From positions 6,493,187-6,557,186 of the forward strand of contig NZ_LN831776.1 of NCBI RefSeq assembly GCF_000981585.1: a stretch of DNA of 64,000 bases, written 5' to 3'. The translations under genes and the position numbers were made by a program. The DNA is from Paenibacillus riograndensis SBR5 (lineage in GTDB: Bacteria > Bacillota > Bacilli > Paenibacillales > Paenibacillaceae). A model generated the notes under the pieces. It was not told the origin of the DNA. It worked only from the letters and a program-made list of their open reading frames with translations, and did not search any database. Of this stretch, positions 1 through 8,670 are shown one piece after another (within the stretch, counting starts at the first letter, position 1; each line of letters opens with the position of its first letter).

Positions 1-190
1 TTACCGGGCAAATTTTACCGTTCATGTCCTGCTGTAAACCCGCATTGCTTAAGCTGAAATTTTGGGCATCACGGCGGTTATAGCGTGGGATTCTGCTGGC
101 GAACGCCAATGCCCGGTACTCCAGTAGTATATTGAGAGGGAACAGATGCCGGCACGACACCTGTCCCCCGGATATACGCACATTTCCCAT
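1..190 (-). CDS. partial open frame downstream of cgeB-like gene, runs off left edge
   Basis: An ATG at 188-190 opens a 63-codon frame with no stop before the window edge. It starts 14 bp after the stop of the CgeB-like gene, behind a GGAG motif, so it may be the third gene of that operon. The visible protein begins MGNVRISGGQVSCRHLF. I recognise no domain. The frame could be chance, because only 190 bases are visible. The overlapping ATG at 181-183 hits a stop within the window and is the weaker choice. Confidence 0.4.
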   Translation of the reverse strand, partial: MGNVRISGGQVSCRHLFPLNILLEYRALAFASRIPRYNRRDAQNFSLSNAGLQQDMNGKICPV

Positions 191-204
191 GCGCTCCGTA
201 CTGC

Positions 205-1338
205 TTAGCCATAAATTATGGTCAACAGCTTATGCAGGCGTCTGGTATACGTGTGATCCTTAAGCGTCCGTTCAAAAGCGCGCAAAGCCATCGCGCGGCG
301 TTCCTCTTCATGAGTGAGGTAATAGCGGATTTTATCCATCATTTCGCGCGGGGTGGTGAATGTATCGATCTCTTCACCTACGGTATAAAAAGTACCCATA
401 TCATCTCTTGCGTCACACAGCTGCAGGGTTCCGCTGGCCGCAATTTCAAAGGTGCGCGGGTTCGGCGAAACCGCAGGAATCAATAAAGTGTTGTTATTCG
501 CTGCTTCGTCGATGTGGGATCGATGGAGATTAATGACGATTTTGGAGCCGCTGTAGGTAACTGCTGTCTCCTGCGGCGTCATCCATTTGCCGATCTCAAT
601 ACGTTCCCCATAGAGCGGCGCCTCCGGCAGCCGATCCCACCAGATACCGTTGATGATTGTGTTATAGCTCATCAGCTCCGGCATAATCTCACGGAAGAAG
701 TGAACTCTGTTCCAATAGGCCGAACCAATAAAGCTGATATCCCGGCTGACCGGCGAACGTCCGGTTGTCGGGCGGTAATGCTCCCTGTGGGCAGCAAAGG
801 GCAGATAATGCACCTCCGGGCATCCCAAGCCCCGGTAGAATTCCACACAATTCTGTTCCAGCGTGAACACATAATCGTAGTGGGCTACGATTTTTACCGT
901 GAAGTCCGTATAGTAAGGATCGTCCGTAAGCCAAATGGCTGTCTTGATGCCCTTACTGCGCAGGACGGCCACTTGGTCAAGCGGCAGATCCATTCCATCC
1001 AAAACCAGCACTAGATCAGGGCGCTGCGCACCCACAAGCTCCACCAGATTCTGCCGCACATCGGTAATCGTGACCTGAGTGGTCAATTTTTGCAGCGCAT
1101 AGAGGACCGCATCATCGAGCGGCGAGTACGGATAACCTTTACCCGATGCCACATACATTACATGGATATTGCGAACCGGAAGCGGCTCCTCCGGCCGGCC
1201 ATCCAGAATGGCGAGTCTTCCCCGCAGGTAGCCTTCATCGTACCCTACCTTGAAGCCGGACAGGCGGCCTCGGAGCTTCTCTTCTTCCGCCGGTGTCCGT
1301 GGCAGCGGCGGTGCAGGTATTACAAAATTATTATTCAT
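205..1338 (-). CDS. CgeB-like glycosyltransferase, copy 2 of tandem pair
   Basis: Predicted cytoplasmic glycosyltransferase of the CgeB / spore-maturation type (377 aa). In Bacillus the CgeB family is linked to glycosylation of the outermost spore layer. The N-terminal 40 residues carry the motif GYDEGYLRGR. Next comes a Rossmann-like half (MYVASGKGYPYSPLDDA, then WLTDDPYYTDF). The C-terminal nucleotide-sugar half has NPRTFEIAASGTLQLCDARD, typical of the Glyco_trans_1_2 domain. It lies 32 bp downstream of a paralogue of similar length and the two are probably co-transcribed. The acceptor sugar or protein cannot be read from sequence. CgeB-type assignment is solid; the spore role is inferred from family and from the spore-surface genes nearby. 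Confidence 0.85.
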   Translation of the reverse strand: MNNNFVIPAPPLPRTPAEEEKLRGRLSGFKVGYDEGYLRGRLAILDGRPEEPLPVRNIHVMYVASGKGYPYSPLDDAVLYALQKLTTQVTITDVRQNLVELVGAQRPDLVLVLDGMDLPLDQVAVLRSKGIKTAIWLTDDPYYTDFTVKIVAHYDYVFTLEQNCVEFYRGLGCPEVHYLPFAAHREHYRPTTGRSPVSRDISFIGSAYWNRVHFFREIMPELMSYNTIINGIWWDRLPEAPLYGERIEIGKWMTPQETAVTYSGSKIVINLHRSHIDEAANNNTLLIPAVSPNPRTFEIAASGTLQLCDARDDMGTFYTVGEEIDTFTTPREMMDKIRYYLTHEEERRAMALRAFERTLKDHTYTRRLHKLLTIIYG

Positions 1339-1370
1339 TGGTTATTCGCTCCTTTAATCCGTATTGAATA

Positions 1371-2468
1371 TCATACTTGTGCTGTCAGAACATTCAGCAA
1401 GTGAGGCAGCCGGGAAATGAAAGTATGATGGCGGAGGGTCGTCCGCAGTCCCTGAAGTGCGATCTGCCGGCGGTCCTTCTCATGATTCAGATAGTAGTCA
1501 ATTTTGAACTTCAGCTCGTCGGAGTTTTCAAAGGTATCCAAATCCTTGCCCGGGCGGTAATAATTGCCCAGATCCTCGCGGACATCCGTCAGCTGCATGG
1601 TCCCGCAGGCACTGATTTCATAGGTTCGCGGATTAATAGAGCGGGAGGGAAGCTGAAAAGAGTTCCGGTTGTCCTGCCCGCCCTCCCATGGACGGTGAAT
1701 ATTAATGACCAGTTTGGCACCGCTGTAATAATTTGCGGTCTCCTCCGGAGGAATAAAGCCGTCTTTGATAAAAGGTGACAGCTCCTCATAGGTGGACAGC
1801 CGTTCCCAGAACCCTCCGGCGATCAGCACCTTCTTGCCTTGGAGAAACGGAGCCAGCCCGTCAAACAATTCTGTCCGGTTGCGGAAGGCATTGCCGATAA
1901 AAACAACATCAAATTGATACTGCGGACCAGTGCGGCGCGGGTAGAACATCTGCGGATTCACACAGAGCGGAAGGTAATGTACAGAGTTCACTCCCAGGTC
2001 ATGGTAGAACTCCACACATCCCAGTTCATGTGTAAAGACATGGTCATAATGCTTGCAAATTACCGATGTATCCTCAGTAAAATAAGGATCATCCACAAAC
2101 CAGATTGCTGTAGGAATACCCAGTTTTCGTATTTCCGTGATCTGCTCCAGATGATTGTCGGGGAACACATGCAGTCCGTTCATGACCAGCACAGCTCCCG
2201 GCGACTCGCGGGCAGCTGTCTCCAGCATGGTCTCCGGAGAGCTGATGACCAGTTCGCTGACAAGCTGCCCCAGCGCTTCCGTTACTCCCGCATCAATCGC
2301 TTGAAATCCCTGCGGCACATACATCAGCTTGAGCGGCCGGCATGCCCCCACCTCCGGGGAATTCAGGCGTCTCACGGCTTCACACAGGCCGAGGCGGTAG
2401 CCTTCCTGATAACCGTCACGGTAATCCGGTGGATGCACTTTTCTCTTTTTTGATTTCACGGCTTTCAC
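1371..2468 (-). CDS. CgeB-like glycosyltransferase, copy 1 of tandem pair
   Basis: First gene of the CgeB-like pair (365 aa). It has the same layout as its neighbour: a basic N-terminus (MKAVKSKKRKVH), then GYQEGYRLGL, a WFVDDPYFTED segment in the donor half, and SINPRTYEISACGTMQL in the C-terminal half. The two enzymes are clearly homologous but far from identical, so this is an old duplication, possibly for successive sugars of one glycan. Start taken at the first ATG. The 200 bp upstream separate it from a divergent ATPase gene and hold several CATATGC-type strings, but no convincing complete sporulation promoter. Confidence 0.85.
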   Translation of the reverse strand: MKAVKSKKRKVHPPDYRDGYQEGYRLGLCEAVRRLNSPEVGACRPLKLMYVPQGFQAIDAGVTEALGQLVSELVISSPETMLETAARESPGAVLVMNGLHVFPDNHLEQITEIRKLGIPTAIWFVDDPYFTEDTSVICKHYDHVFTHELGCVEFYHDLGVNSVHYLPLCVNPQMFYPRRTGPQYQFDVVFIGNAFRNRTELFDGLAPFLQGKKVLIAGGFWERLSTYEELSPFIKDGFIPPEETANYYSGAKLVINIHRPWEGGQDNRNSFQLPSRSINPRTYEISACGTMQLTDVREDLGNYYRPGKDLDTFENSDELKFKIDYYLNHEKDRRQIALQGLRTTLRHHTFISRLPHLLNVLTAQV

Positions 2469-2671
2469 CCTGCCCCGTTATATTCTCAAGACAGTATAAC
2501 TATATGCGGAGTCAGCATCCGCCTCATGGACATCTGTCTGTATTCTGCCGAAATTGGCATATGCCCCCTGTCTATTGCCCAAGCTGCCCGAACCTTTGCA
2601 GACGGGTTCCACTCGGGCTACAATTATGGAAGCATATGCGAGACTATTAAGAAGTTTGGGAGAGTGGGATA

Positions 2672-3445
2672 ATGTATGCTATGGATAACGCCATGCTCTA
2701 CATCCGTAATGCAGAGCTGCTGCGTGAACGGGTTCCTTCTTTTCAGGCCTATCCGTTTGATCTACCGGTGATCCGCAGCTTTAACCGGCTGGACTTTCAG
2801 AACCGGGTTACATTCCTTGTGGGGGAGAACGGGACGGGGAAATCCACGCTGCTGGAAGGCATTGCTGCAGCCTGGGGCTTCAATCCGGAAGGCGGAACGC
2901 TGAATTTCTCATTTAATACCCGCTCCTCGCATTCCAGCCTGCATGAGTACCTGCGGCTTACCAAAGGGGTGAGACGCCCCAAGGACGGCTTCTTTCTGCG
3001 TGCGGAGAGCTATTATAATGTGGCTTCTTATATTGACCAGCTGGATGAGGAGCCGGGAGAACAGTTTCAGATCCCTATGATCAAAGATTCCTACGGGGGC
3101 AAGTCACTGCATGAGCAGTCGCACGGGGAATCGTTTTTTGCCGCCTTTGTCCACCGCTTTGGCGGGCAAGGCCTCTATATTCTCGACGAGCCGGAAGCAG
3201 CCCTCTCCCCGCTGCGGCAGATGTCGCTGCTGGTGCGTATGCACGAGCTGGCGGAGCAGCACTCGCAATTTATCATCGCAACCCACTCACCGATTCTGAT
3301 GTCCTATCCCGGGGCGGATATATACCTGCTGGAGGGCGAGGGCATCCGGCCTGTCCCTCTGGAAGAAACGGAGCATTACACCGTAACCAAAGCATTTATG
3401 AACGACCGTGCGGGAATGCTGCGCGAGCTGCTGGGAGACGGCTGA
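2672..3445 (+). CDS. AAA/ABC-type ATPase, stand-alone
   Basis: Predicted soluble ATPase (257 aa) of the ABC/SMC-like AAA_21 group that has no transmembrane partner. The Walker A motif GENGTGKST is near residue 51. A signature-like SHGESFF segment sits near residue 150, Walker B is LYILDEPEAAL near residue 170, and the switch His is in IIATHSPIL near residue 205. Such proteins are widespread and mostly uncharacterised; a link to DNA repair or stress has been suggested for some. The start ATG follows GGGAGAGTGGGATA. It is monocistronic, divergent from the CgeB pair, and followed by the 52-bp repeat array. No substrate can be inferred. Confidence 0.85.
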   Translation: MYAMDNAMLYIRNAELLRERVPSFQAYPFDLPVIRSFNRLDFQNRVTFLVGENGTGKSTLLEGIAAAWGFNPEGGTLNFSFNTRSSHSSLHEYLRLTKGVRRPKDGFFLRAESYYNVASYIDQLDEEPGEQFQIPMIKDSYGGKSLHEQSHGESFFAAFVHRFGGQGLYILDEPEAALSPLRQMSLLVRMHELAEQHSQFIIATHSPILMSYPGADIYLLEGEGIRPVPLEETEHYTVTKAFMNDRAGMLRELLGDG

Positions 3446-3530
3446 AAAGGATAGCGGGGAGTGAAGGAGGGACAATGGGCCGCCGACTGGCGGAAAGAGT
3501 TGTATACATTTCCCGCGCTGCGGCCCAGAC

Positions 3531-3735
3531 GGCAGATTGCTGCACAGAATGCAGCATTTCTCGTGCTACGGCCACTTCAGACGGCGGATTGCTGCACGGA
3601 ATGCAGCATTTCTCGCGCTACGGCCACTTCAGACGGCGGATTGTTGCACGGAATGCAGCATTTCTCGCGCTACGGCCACTTCAGACGCCAGATTGTTGTA
3701 AAACGTACAGCATTTCATCACTCACTCTCTCAGCA
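3531..3735. repeat. 52-bp tandem repeat, about four units, one hairpin each
   Basis: Unit starts fall at 3531, 3583, 3635 and 3687, an exact 52-bp period; the last unit is degraded. Each unit contains the inverted repeat TGCTGCA-N5-TGCAGCA, followed by a conserved TTTCTCGCGCTACGGCCACT segment. The period is not a multiple of three, and the frames that stay open through the array are simply a by-product of the repetition. The array fills most of the gap between the ATPase gene and the terminator of the Spo0E-like gene. Confidence 0.9.
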
Positions 3736-3739
3736 CACA

Positions 3740-3785
3740 AAAAGACACCTGCACAGGTAACGCCTCGCCTGTACACGTGTCTTTT
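3740..3785 (-). terminator. terminator of the glycosyltransferase/Spo0E-like operon
   Basis: Long inverted repeat with outer arms AAAAGACAC and GTGTCTTTT and partly paired inner CCTG/CAGG segments. Read on the minus strand it ends in a run of five Ts. It lies just past the Spo0E-like stop codon. Confidence 0.8.
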
Positions 3786-3803
3786 GACATTCTGCATAAT
3801 ATT

Positions 3804-3989
3804 CTAGTGATCTCTCCTGGTAATATCCCCGGGCTCGTCAGTCTGACATTCAATATACTCGTTGATCAGCATGTCCAGCTTCACCGATTGGCTGAGCACT
3901 TTAGGGTGGCTGATCCCCAGCTCCAAGGCCAGGGAGTGCAGCTCTTTCCGGGCTTGTTCAATACGTGCCTGATGTTGTTTATCTCCCAT
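3804..3989 (-). CDS. Spo0E-like aspartyl-phosphate phosphatase
   Basis: Small protein (61 aa from the MGDKQHQARIEQ start) of the Spo0E family. These are two-helix phosphatases that remove phosphate from Spo0A-P and so hold back sporulation. The family signature S-Q-S-V-K-L-D is present in the second helix, and the first helix (IEQARKELHSLALELG) is typical. An upstream in-frame start would add 14 residues. I prefer 3989 because it gives the usual family length. With this start the gene overlaps the stop of the preceding membrane glycosyltransferase by 11 bp, which suggests translational coupling. The target response regulator is inferred from the family. Confidence 0.8.
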   Translation of the reverse strand: MGDKQHQARIEQARKELHSLALELGISHPKVLSQSVKLDMLINEYIECQTDEPGDITRRDH

Positions 3990-5424
3990 ATTGGCCGCTT
4001 TTCCCGGCAACGGATTGTACCAGCCGCACAAGCTTGTGGACTGCCCAGCCGAACATCACCACAGCCATCATATCGAAGCTGACGTTGAACAGAAACAAGT
4101 GCTTCCCGATATCGGCCCTGCCATCCCCCATAATCGGTACCAGGAAGGAAAATAGCCCAATCAGACCCAGCAGCATCAGCAGTTCCCCGGCAATCCGCCC
4201 GCGCAGATCCCGGCTGCGGAAATATTCGAACAGGACGCCGGCATAATAGAGCAGATAGAATATAGCCAGAAAGCCCAGCGAATGCGGCAGCACTTCTCTT
4301 TTGAACTGGCTCCAGGTGCTATACGCATAGGATAATGCTTTTTCGGGCTTGCCTTCGGACTTCTCATAGTTTCCAAGGTAATAAGGACGCAGGTCCATGC
4401 TGTTCCGGGCAGCAAATTTCATGCCGTCTACCAGCCGCGAGGGATGTTTAATATAGTAGAAGAGCACATCCTTATGGGACACCCGGTCATAGAAATCCGC
4501 CTGAAGCGACGGATCATCCTGCTTGATCGCCGTACCGGACTGGAAATAGTTCGTGCCCGCAAGCACTTCCAGCTTCTCCGGCAAACCCAGCTCGCGCAAG
4601 TCTCCCCGCACATCCGGCGATTCGTTCAAAATCCCGAAAAACACCGTCTGATACAAGTTGATATGCTTCAGCTCTTTGGGCGCAGCCACATACATAATCA
4701 CCGAAACAAGACATACCGCTACCGCGAACCGCATGGCCAGCTTGCGCCAGTTTCCCGTTCCGTTCAGTGTCATCAGCCGCAGGAAGATCAGGGAAAAGGC
4801 AAGGCCCACCGGGGCATTCTGGATTTTGGAGCAGACAAGAAACAATACAGCGATAAAAAACAGCGTAAGCCCTTTGGTTGTCGGCCGCTCCTGTCCTGCC
4901 AGCCTGAGTCCCAGTGCAAAAGTAAGCAACATGGATACCATCGATACCGGCTCGCCAAACAGTGAATTGAAGTAGGCCAGATACCCGATATCGTAAAATA
5001 CGATAAGCATTCCTGCGCCGAGCAGCAGTCCCGTAATATAGGAGCGGCTGCCGCCCAGCTTGACGATCATCCAGGTCGCCGCCAGCAGCAATAGCGCATA
5101 CACTGCCGCCAGCAGGCGGATATCAAAATAACTGCCGTGCACCAGCCCGGCCAGCAGTCTCGGCACTAGCACCAGCAGAATTTGCGAGGACGGATAGAAG
5201 CCCAGGAACAAATCCCCATAGGCAAATCTCGAATGGCTGAAGCTGAAAAAGCGGTCGGCATAGCTTTCTGCGGCATTATAGTAATCCAGCCCCACTGTAT
5301 TCATCATCCGCTTGAAATCGCCATTATCGGCCACGCCGACGAACGGCTGTACAAACAGCAAATAGATGATTAGGCCGCAGCCTGCAAGGGCAATCAGATT
5401 TTCTGCTTTGAACCAACGTTTCAT
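3979..5424 (-). CDS. polytopic membrane glycosyltransferase, GT-C / WsfD-like
   Basis: 481-aa protein with about ten hydrophobic segments. An Asp-containing motif (VADNGDFKRM) sits in the first extracytoplasmic loop, as in GT-C transferases that use lipid-linked sugars. Length and N-terminal pattern resemble WsfD-type hexose transferases of Gram-positive glycan loci; I assign this with moderate confidence. A long loop (about residues 250-350) faces outward. It sits 9 bp downstream of an LTA synthase family gene and overlaps the Spo0E-like gene, so the three form one minus-strand operon. A role in decorating a cell-wall polymer made by its neighbour is plausible but inferred. Confidence 0.65.
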   Translation of the reverse strand: MKRWFKAENLIALAGCGLIIYLLFVQPFVGVADNGDFKRMMNTVGLDYYNAAESYADRFFSFSHSRFAYGDLFLGFYPSSQILLVLVPRLLAGLVHGSYFDIRLLAAVYALLLLAATWMIVKLGGSRSYITGLLLGAGMLIVFYDIGYLAYFNSLFGEPVSMVSMLLTFALGLRLAGQERPTTKGLTLFFIAVLFLVCSKIQNAPVGLAFSLIFLRLMTLNGTGNWRKLAMRFAVAVCLVSVIMYVAAPKELKHINLYQTVFFGILNESPDVRGDLRELGLPEKLEVLAGTNYFQSGTAIKQDDPSLQADFYDRVSHKDVLFYYIKHPSRLVDGMKFAARNSMDLRPYYLGNYEKSEGKPEKALSYAYSTWSQFKREVLPHSLGFLAIFYLLYYAGVLFEYFRSRDLRGRIAGELLMLLGLIGLFSFLVPIMGDGRADIGKHLFLFNVSFDMMAVVMFGWAVHKLVRLVQSVAGKSGQYGR

Positions 5425-5433
5425 ATCTTCCCC

Positions 5434-7332
5434 CTACCGCTGCGGAAGCAGCTTCACGTATTCATCCGATAAGCCCATCAGCTTCAGGATATATTCATAG
5501 TCGCTCTGATATTTATCGATATCGGCTACCGGCTGGAGCGTATCCAGCGACACCGCCTCGCCATCTGCGAAACCCTTGCCCGGCACGAACATAATCTCAT
5601 TGTTGAAAAAAGAGCCTGTTGGTGAATAATAGCGCATGCCCACCACGTTGCGGTCAATATTAAGCAGATCATGCCCAAAGGCCGTGAACCCTTCCTGCTT
5701 CAGCGATACCCCCAGCAGATTGGCAAGGGTCGGCAAAATATCCAACTGCCCCCCGGTCTGCTTGACAACCTTGCCCTGGGCCATGCCAGGCACATGCATA
5801 ATCAGCGGTATATTGAAGCGGCTGATCCGCGAATCGTAAGGGATTCCGAGCGCTTCCTCCACCTGCTCCGGGGGAACATCCTTGGGCTGCAGCCCAAAAT
5901 GATCACCGTACAGCACCAGGACCGTATTGTCCCAGAGTCCATTCTGCTTCAGCCCGTCAATCAGGGTGCCGATAGCATAGTCTGTATAATTGATAGCAGT
6001 CAGATAGTCACCAAGCATCGTATTCTGCAAAGAGTCCGGCAGGGTGATTCTTTTGAAGGCATCGGGGATTTTGAAGGGATGATGGCTGGAAGCTGTCACC
6101 AGCTGGGCATAAAATGGCGTCCCCTTGGACTGCAGTGCTGCCAGTTTCTCCACAGCCGTAATATACAGCTGTTCGTCGGAAGCGCCAAAGGCATTGAAAT
6201 GGTCATTTTTGAAATCGCCTTTTTCATAATAGCCATTGAAACCCAGCGCCGGATACAGCTCATTGCGGTTCCAGAAGCCCACCTTGTTCACATGAAAAGT
6301 GTACGCCTCATAGCCTTTATCCCGCAAAAGACGCGGCAGACTTGGCAGCACCCGGTCTCCGAAGCCTGTCGACATCGCCAGCGTTGCAATCGGATAAATG
6401 GAGGTATTGCTCATAAACTCCGCATCCGAGGTGTTGCCTGCTCCGATCTGCTGATAGACATGCGGGAAATAAAAACCCTCGCCGGCCAGGCTGTTCAGCA
6501 CGGGTGTCAGCTCCTGTCCGTCCAGCGACTGATGCAGCGGAAAGTTCTGAAAAGCCTCCATCTGAATCACGATTACATTTTTCCCCTGCTGCGAACCGAA
6601 ATAATCCGGCATCGTCCCCGCAGGCTTGCCGCTGTAAGGATAAGTGGCCTCCAGCGCGTCAATCTTGGCAATTGTCTCCCGGATGTCTCCGGTGCCGATG
6701 AGGCCGTTGTCCTCCTGGGATTTCATCGCTGCGAACACCTCATAGTTCAGAAACCCGGCGCTCTCCGCCTGCACCAGCTCATTGGTAACCCCGCGTGCCG
6801 CATGAACAGAGTAAGCCGATAATGCGCCGCCGCCGATAATGGACACAAGGATGACGATCCACTGCACTCTCCGTGCTCCAGGTGAGACATAGCGGCGCAG
6901 CGGATGTGATACCCCTCTTTTCCATCTGCGGAACAGCCTGTAGACGCCTGCAATCACCAGATCCGCAAAAAACAGATAATCAATGCTCTGGATTGTAGAT
7001 TCTACACTCTCTTTCACCTGAAACACCTGATTCAGCTCATAAAAGGCCAGGTAGGTTGGAACGGAGCCGAAATGGTTGAAATAGACACTCGCCGCAAACA
7101 GCAGCAGCGATAGCAGGCCGTTAAAAGTCCAATACACCCCTGTCCTGATCCGCGCCGGAATGACCAGTGCCAGAATTCCCATCAGCAGCAGCACGGGCGC
7201 CAAATCTGCGGCAATCCATTCCCAGGCAATCCGGTCAAAAAACAGCCCCCGCAGCAGCAGTAGCTTCAGCCAAACCAGCCCGGCCACAATATAGAATGGT
7301 CCCCCTACCCGCACAGGTTTGTTCTCGTTCAT
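5434..7332 (-). CDS. LTA synthase family sulfatase-fold enzyme
   Basis: 632-aa membrane enzyme of the LtaS family, which transfers glycerol phosphate from phosphatidylglycerol to build lipoteichoic acid outside the membrane. About five N-terminal membrane helices (residues 10-190) precede an extracellular sulfatase-type domain. Metal-site signatures are visible: IQMEAFQNF, the nucleophile threonine in GAGNTSDAEF, and VLYGDHFG with a later HVPGMAQG. Length matches LtaS/YfnI/YqgS paralogues, and which of these subtypes it is cannot be told here. The start ATG follows AGGAGAAGTT. A sigma-A promoter lies about 75 bp upstream. Confidence 0.9.
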   Translation of the reverse strand: MNENKPVRVGGPFYIVAGLVWLKLLLLRGLFFDRIAWEWIAADLAPVLLLMGILALVIPARIRTGVYWTFNGLLSLLLFAASVYFNHFGSVPTYLAFYELNQVFQVKESVESTIQSIDYLFFADLVIAGVYRLFRRWKRGVSHPLRRYVSPGARRVQWIVILVSIIGGGALSAYSVHAARGVTNELVQAESAGFLNYEVFAAMKSQEDNGLIGTGDIRETIAKIDALEATYPYSGKPAGTMPDYFGSQQGKNVIVIQMEAFQNFPLHQSLDGQELTPVLNSLAGEGFYFPHVYQQIGAGNTSDAEFMSNTSIYPIATLAMSTGFGDRVLPSLPRLLRDKGYEAYTFHVNKVGFWNRNELYPALGFNGYYEKGDFKNDHFNAFGASDEQLYITAVEKLAALQSKGTPFYAQLVTASSHHPFKIPDAFKRITLPDSLQNTMLGDYLTAINYTDYAIGTLIDGLKQNGLWDNTVLVLYGDHFGLQPKDVPPEQVEEALGIPYDSRISRFNIPLIMHVPGMAQGKVVKQTGGQLDILPTLANLLGVSLKQEGFTAFGHDLLNIDRNVVGMRYYSPTGSFFNNEIMFVPGKGFADGEAVSLDTLQPVADIDKYQSDYEYILKLMGLSDEYVKLLPQR

Positions 7333-7404
7333 AACTTCTCCTCTGTACCTTGTAGTTGATTTGTTAACCCAATTCTCTTTTTCTGTAAAATCTCAGATTT
7401 CTCT

Positions 7405-7433
7405 AGTATAACAATACTTTACAGGGTTATCAA
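7405..7433 (-). promoter_or_regulatory. sigma-A promoter for the LTA synthase operon
   Basis: On the minus strand TTGATA, a 17-bp spacer, then TATACT, about 75 bp before the LTA synthase start codon. It directly abuts the terminator of the upstream sigma/anti-sigma operon. Confidence 0.65.
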
Positions 7434-7468
7434 AAAGGACGCAGCCCAGTATAGGCATACGTCCTTTT
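7434..7468 (-). terminator. terminator after the anti-sigma gene
   Basis: Arms AAAAGGACG and CGTCCTTTT around a 17-nt loop, followed on the minus strand by Ts. It closes the ECF sigma/anti-sigma operon. Confidence 0.8.
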
Positions 7469-7500
7469 ATCGTATCTATTTACAACTATTCCTTTCACCA

Positions 7501-8670
7501 TTAAGGAGTGGTGATCTGCCTAACCATGGCGTAAAACACCCCTTCATCATTATACGCGGCGTAGATACGAGAGTCTCCTGAAGGGCTCTCAAACAAAATA
7601 TTCCCTATCATTTTATTGACAACAGTGTAATCCTCCAGCCGGATGCCGAATAACTCATCAGCAATAACAGCAGCCGAACTCTGCAGCTTAGCGTTATCCA
7701 TAGTGAGTATCTTCGTGTCCTGTTCTCCATGAATTTTAGAATCATATGACTCTTCGATATGCAGGGAGTTGTCTTGTACATGCAGGATTTCATGTGTGGC
7801 ATAATCCATTATCACTGTGGAAGGCCCATTTTCATCCTCTCCATATTTTAAAATGATGACATCCCACTTCGCAGCCAAGCCCCGGGTAATCTGATACAAG
7901 TGATCTTCACGCTCACCTCTAAGAAGCTTAAGCGCCCTATCCGATTTCTGTATCACTTCTTCACTTACCTCATTTCTGTTCAGATTGATCGTCGCCCCGG
8001 CGTAGATACCGTTTTCGTAGTCTATCCGTCCTTCCTTGCCGAGGAGAACATCGTGGGTCCGGACTTCTCGATTCGATACCAGGCTGTATTGGCTGGATCT
8101 CTCAAGTCCGGTAACCGTAAAATTCCCTTCGTAACCATTATCCCGCAGATTCACAACCGCTTCATTGATAAGCTGGGGATCGATTTCCTTAAGGGGATAA
8201 AAAACATTCATATTCCACTCCGTTACTTGTCCGATCTCAGTATTGATTCTAAGGGTACTGGTATATTCCCCGTCTTCAAAAACGATCCTGACCTCATTTA
8301 TTCTCTCCATCCGCTCCAAACTCACAACAGGAAGCTTCTTTCCAAGCTGCTCCTGCATGATGCGCTCGGCTGTCTTGCGGAGCCCTGCATCGGTGAGGTC
8401 GGGGGTCTTCACCTCATGATAGAACATGCCCGCCTGTCTGCCTTCCCCCAGAAGCCCTTTCTGCTGCAGGAGCGCTCCCGTCCCGGCCAGCAGCAGAATA
8501 ATCGCAGCTACTATGAAGCTTAACCGGAGTTTGTTACCTGTCCGTTCCAGTCCCGGTGCGCCGCTTCGTACTTGCATAATAACTTTATCCGCAGCCGCTT
8601 CCGTGAACCTTGATTCCCGGAATGGACCGTTCCGCGCTTCTTCATACCACTTCGGCTCCCGCTCCTTCAT
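7501..8670 (-). CDS. single-pass membrane protein, probable anti-sigma factor
   Basis: 389-aa protein with a short cytoplasmic N-terminus (about 48 residues), one membrane helix at residues 49-68, and a large extracytoplasmic part rich in beta-type sequence. Within it, segments such as ISLERMERINEVRIVFEDGEYT-like stretches recall PepSY-like folds. Its start overlaps the stop of the ECF sigma gene by ATGA, the usual arrangement of an anti-sigma factor co-expressed with its sigma. I see no named zinc-binding anti-sigma domain in the N-terminus, so the role is inferred from position and topology. A terminator follows the gene. Confidence 0.65.
   Translation of the reverse strand: MKEREPKWYEEARNGPFRESRFTEAAADKVIMQVRSGAPGLERTGNKLRLSFIVAAIILLLAGTGALLQQKGLLGEGRQAGMFYHEVKTPDLTDAGLRKTAERIMQEQLGKKLPVVSLERMERINEVRIVFEDGEYTSTLRINTEIGQVTEWNMNVFYPLKEIDPQLINEAVVNLRDNGYEGNFTVTGLERSSQYSLVSNREVRTHDVLLGKEGRIDYENGIYAGATINLNRNEVSEEVIQKSDRALKLLRGEREDHLYQITRGLAAKWDVIILKYGEDENGPSTVIMDYATHEILHVQDNSLHIEESYDSKIHGEQDTKILTMDNAKLQSSAAVIADELFGIRLEDYTVVNKMIGNILFESPSGDSRIYAAYNDEGVFYAMVRQITTP

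Noticed and set aside
3461..3807. Two plus-strand open frames through the 52-bp repeats
   Set aside because: The unit length is not a multiple of three, so each frame shows the same repeated peptides; no ribosome site, and the 3' part runs into the terminator.
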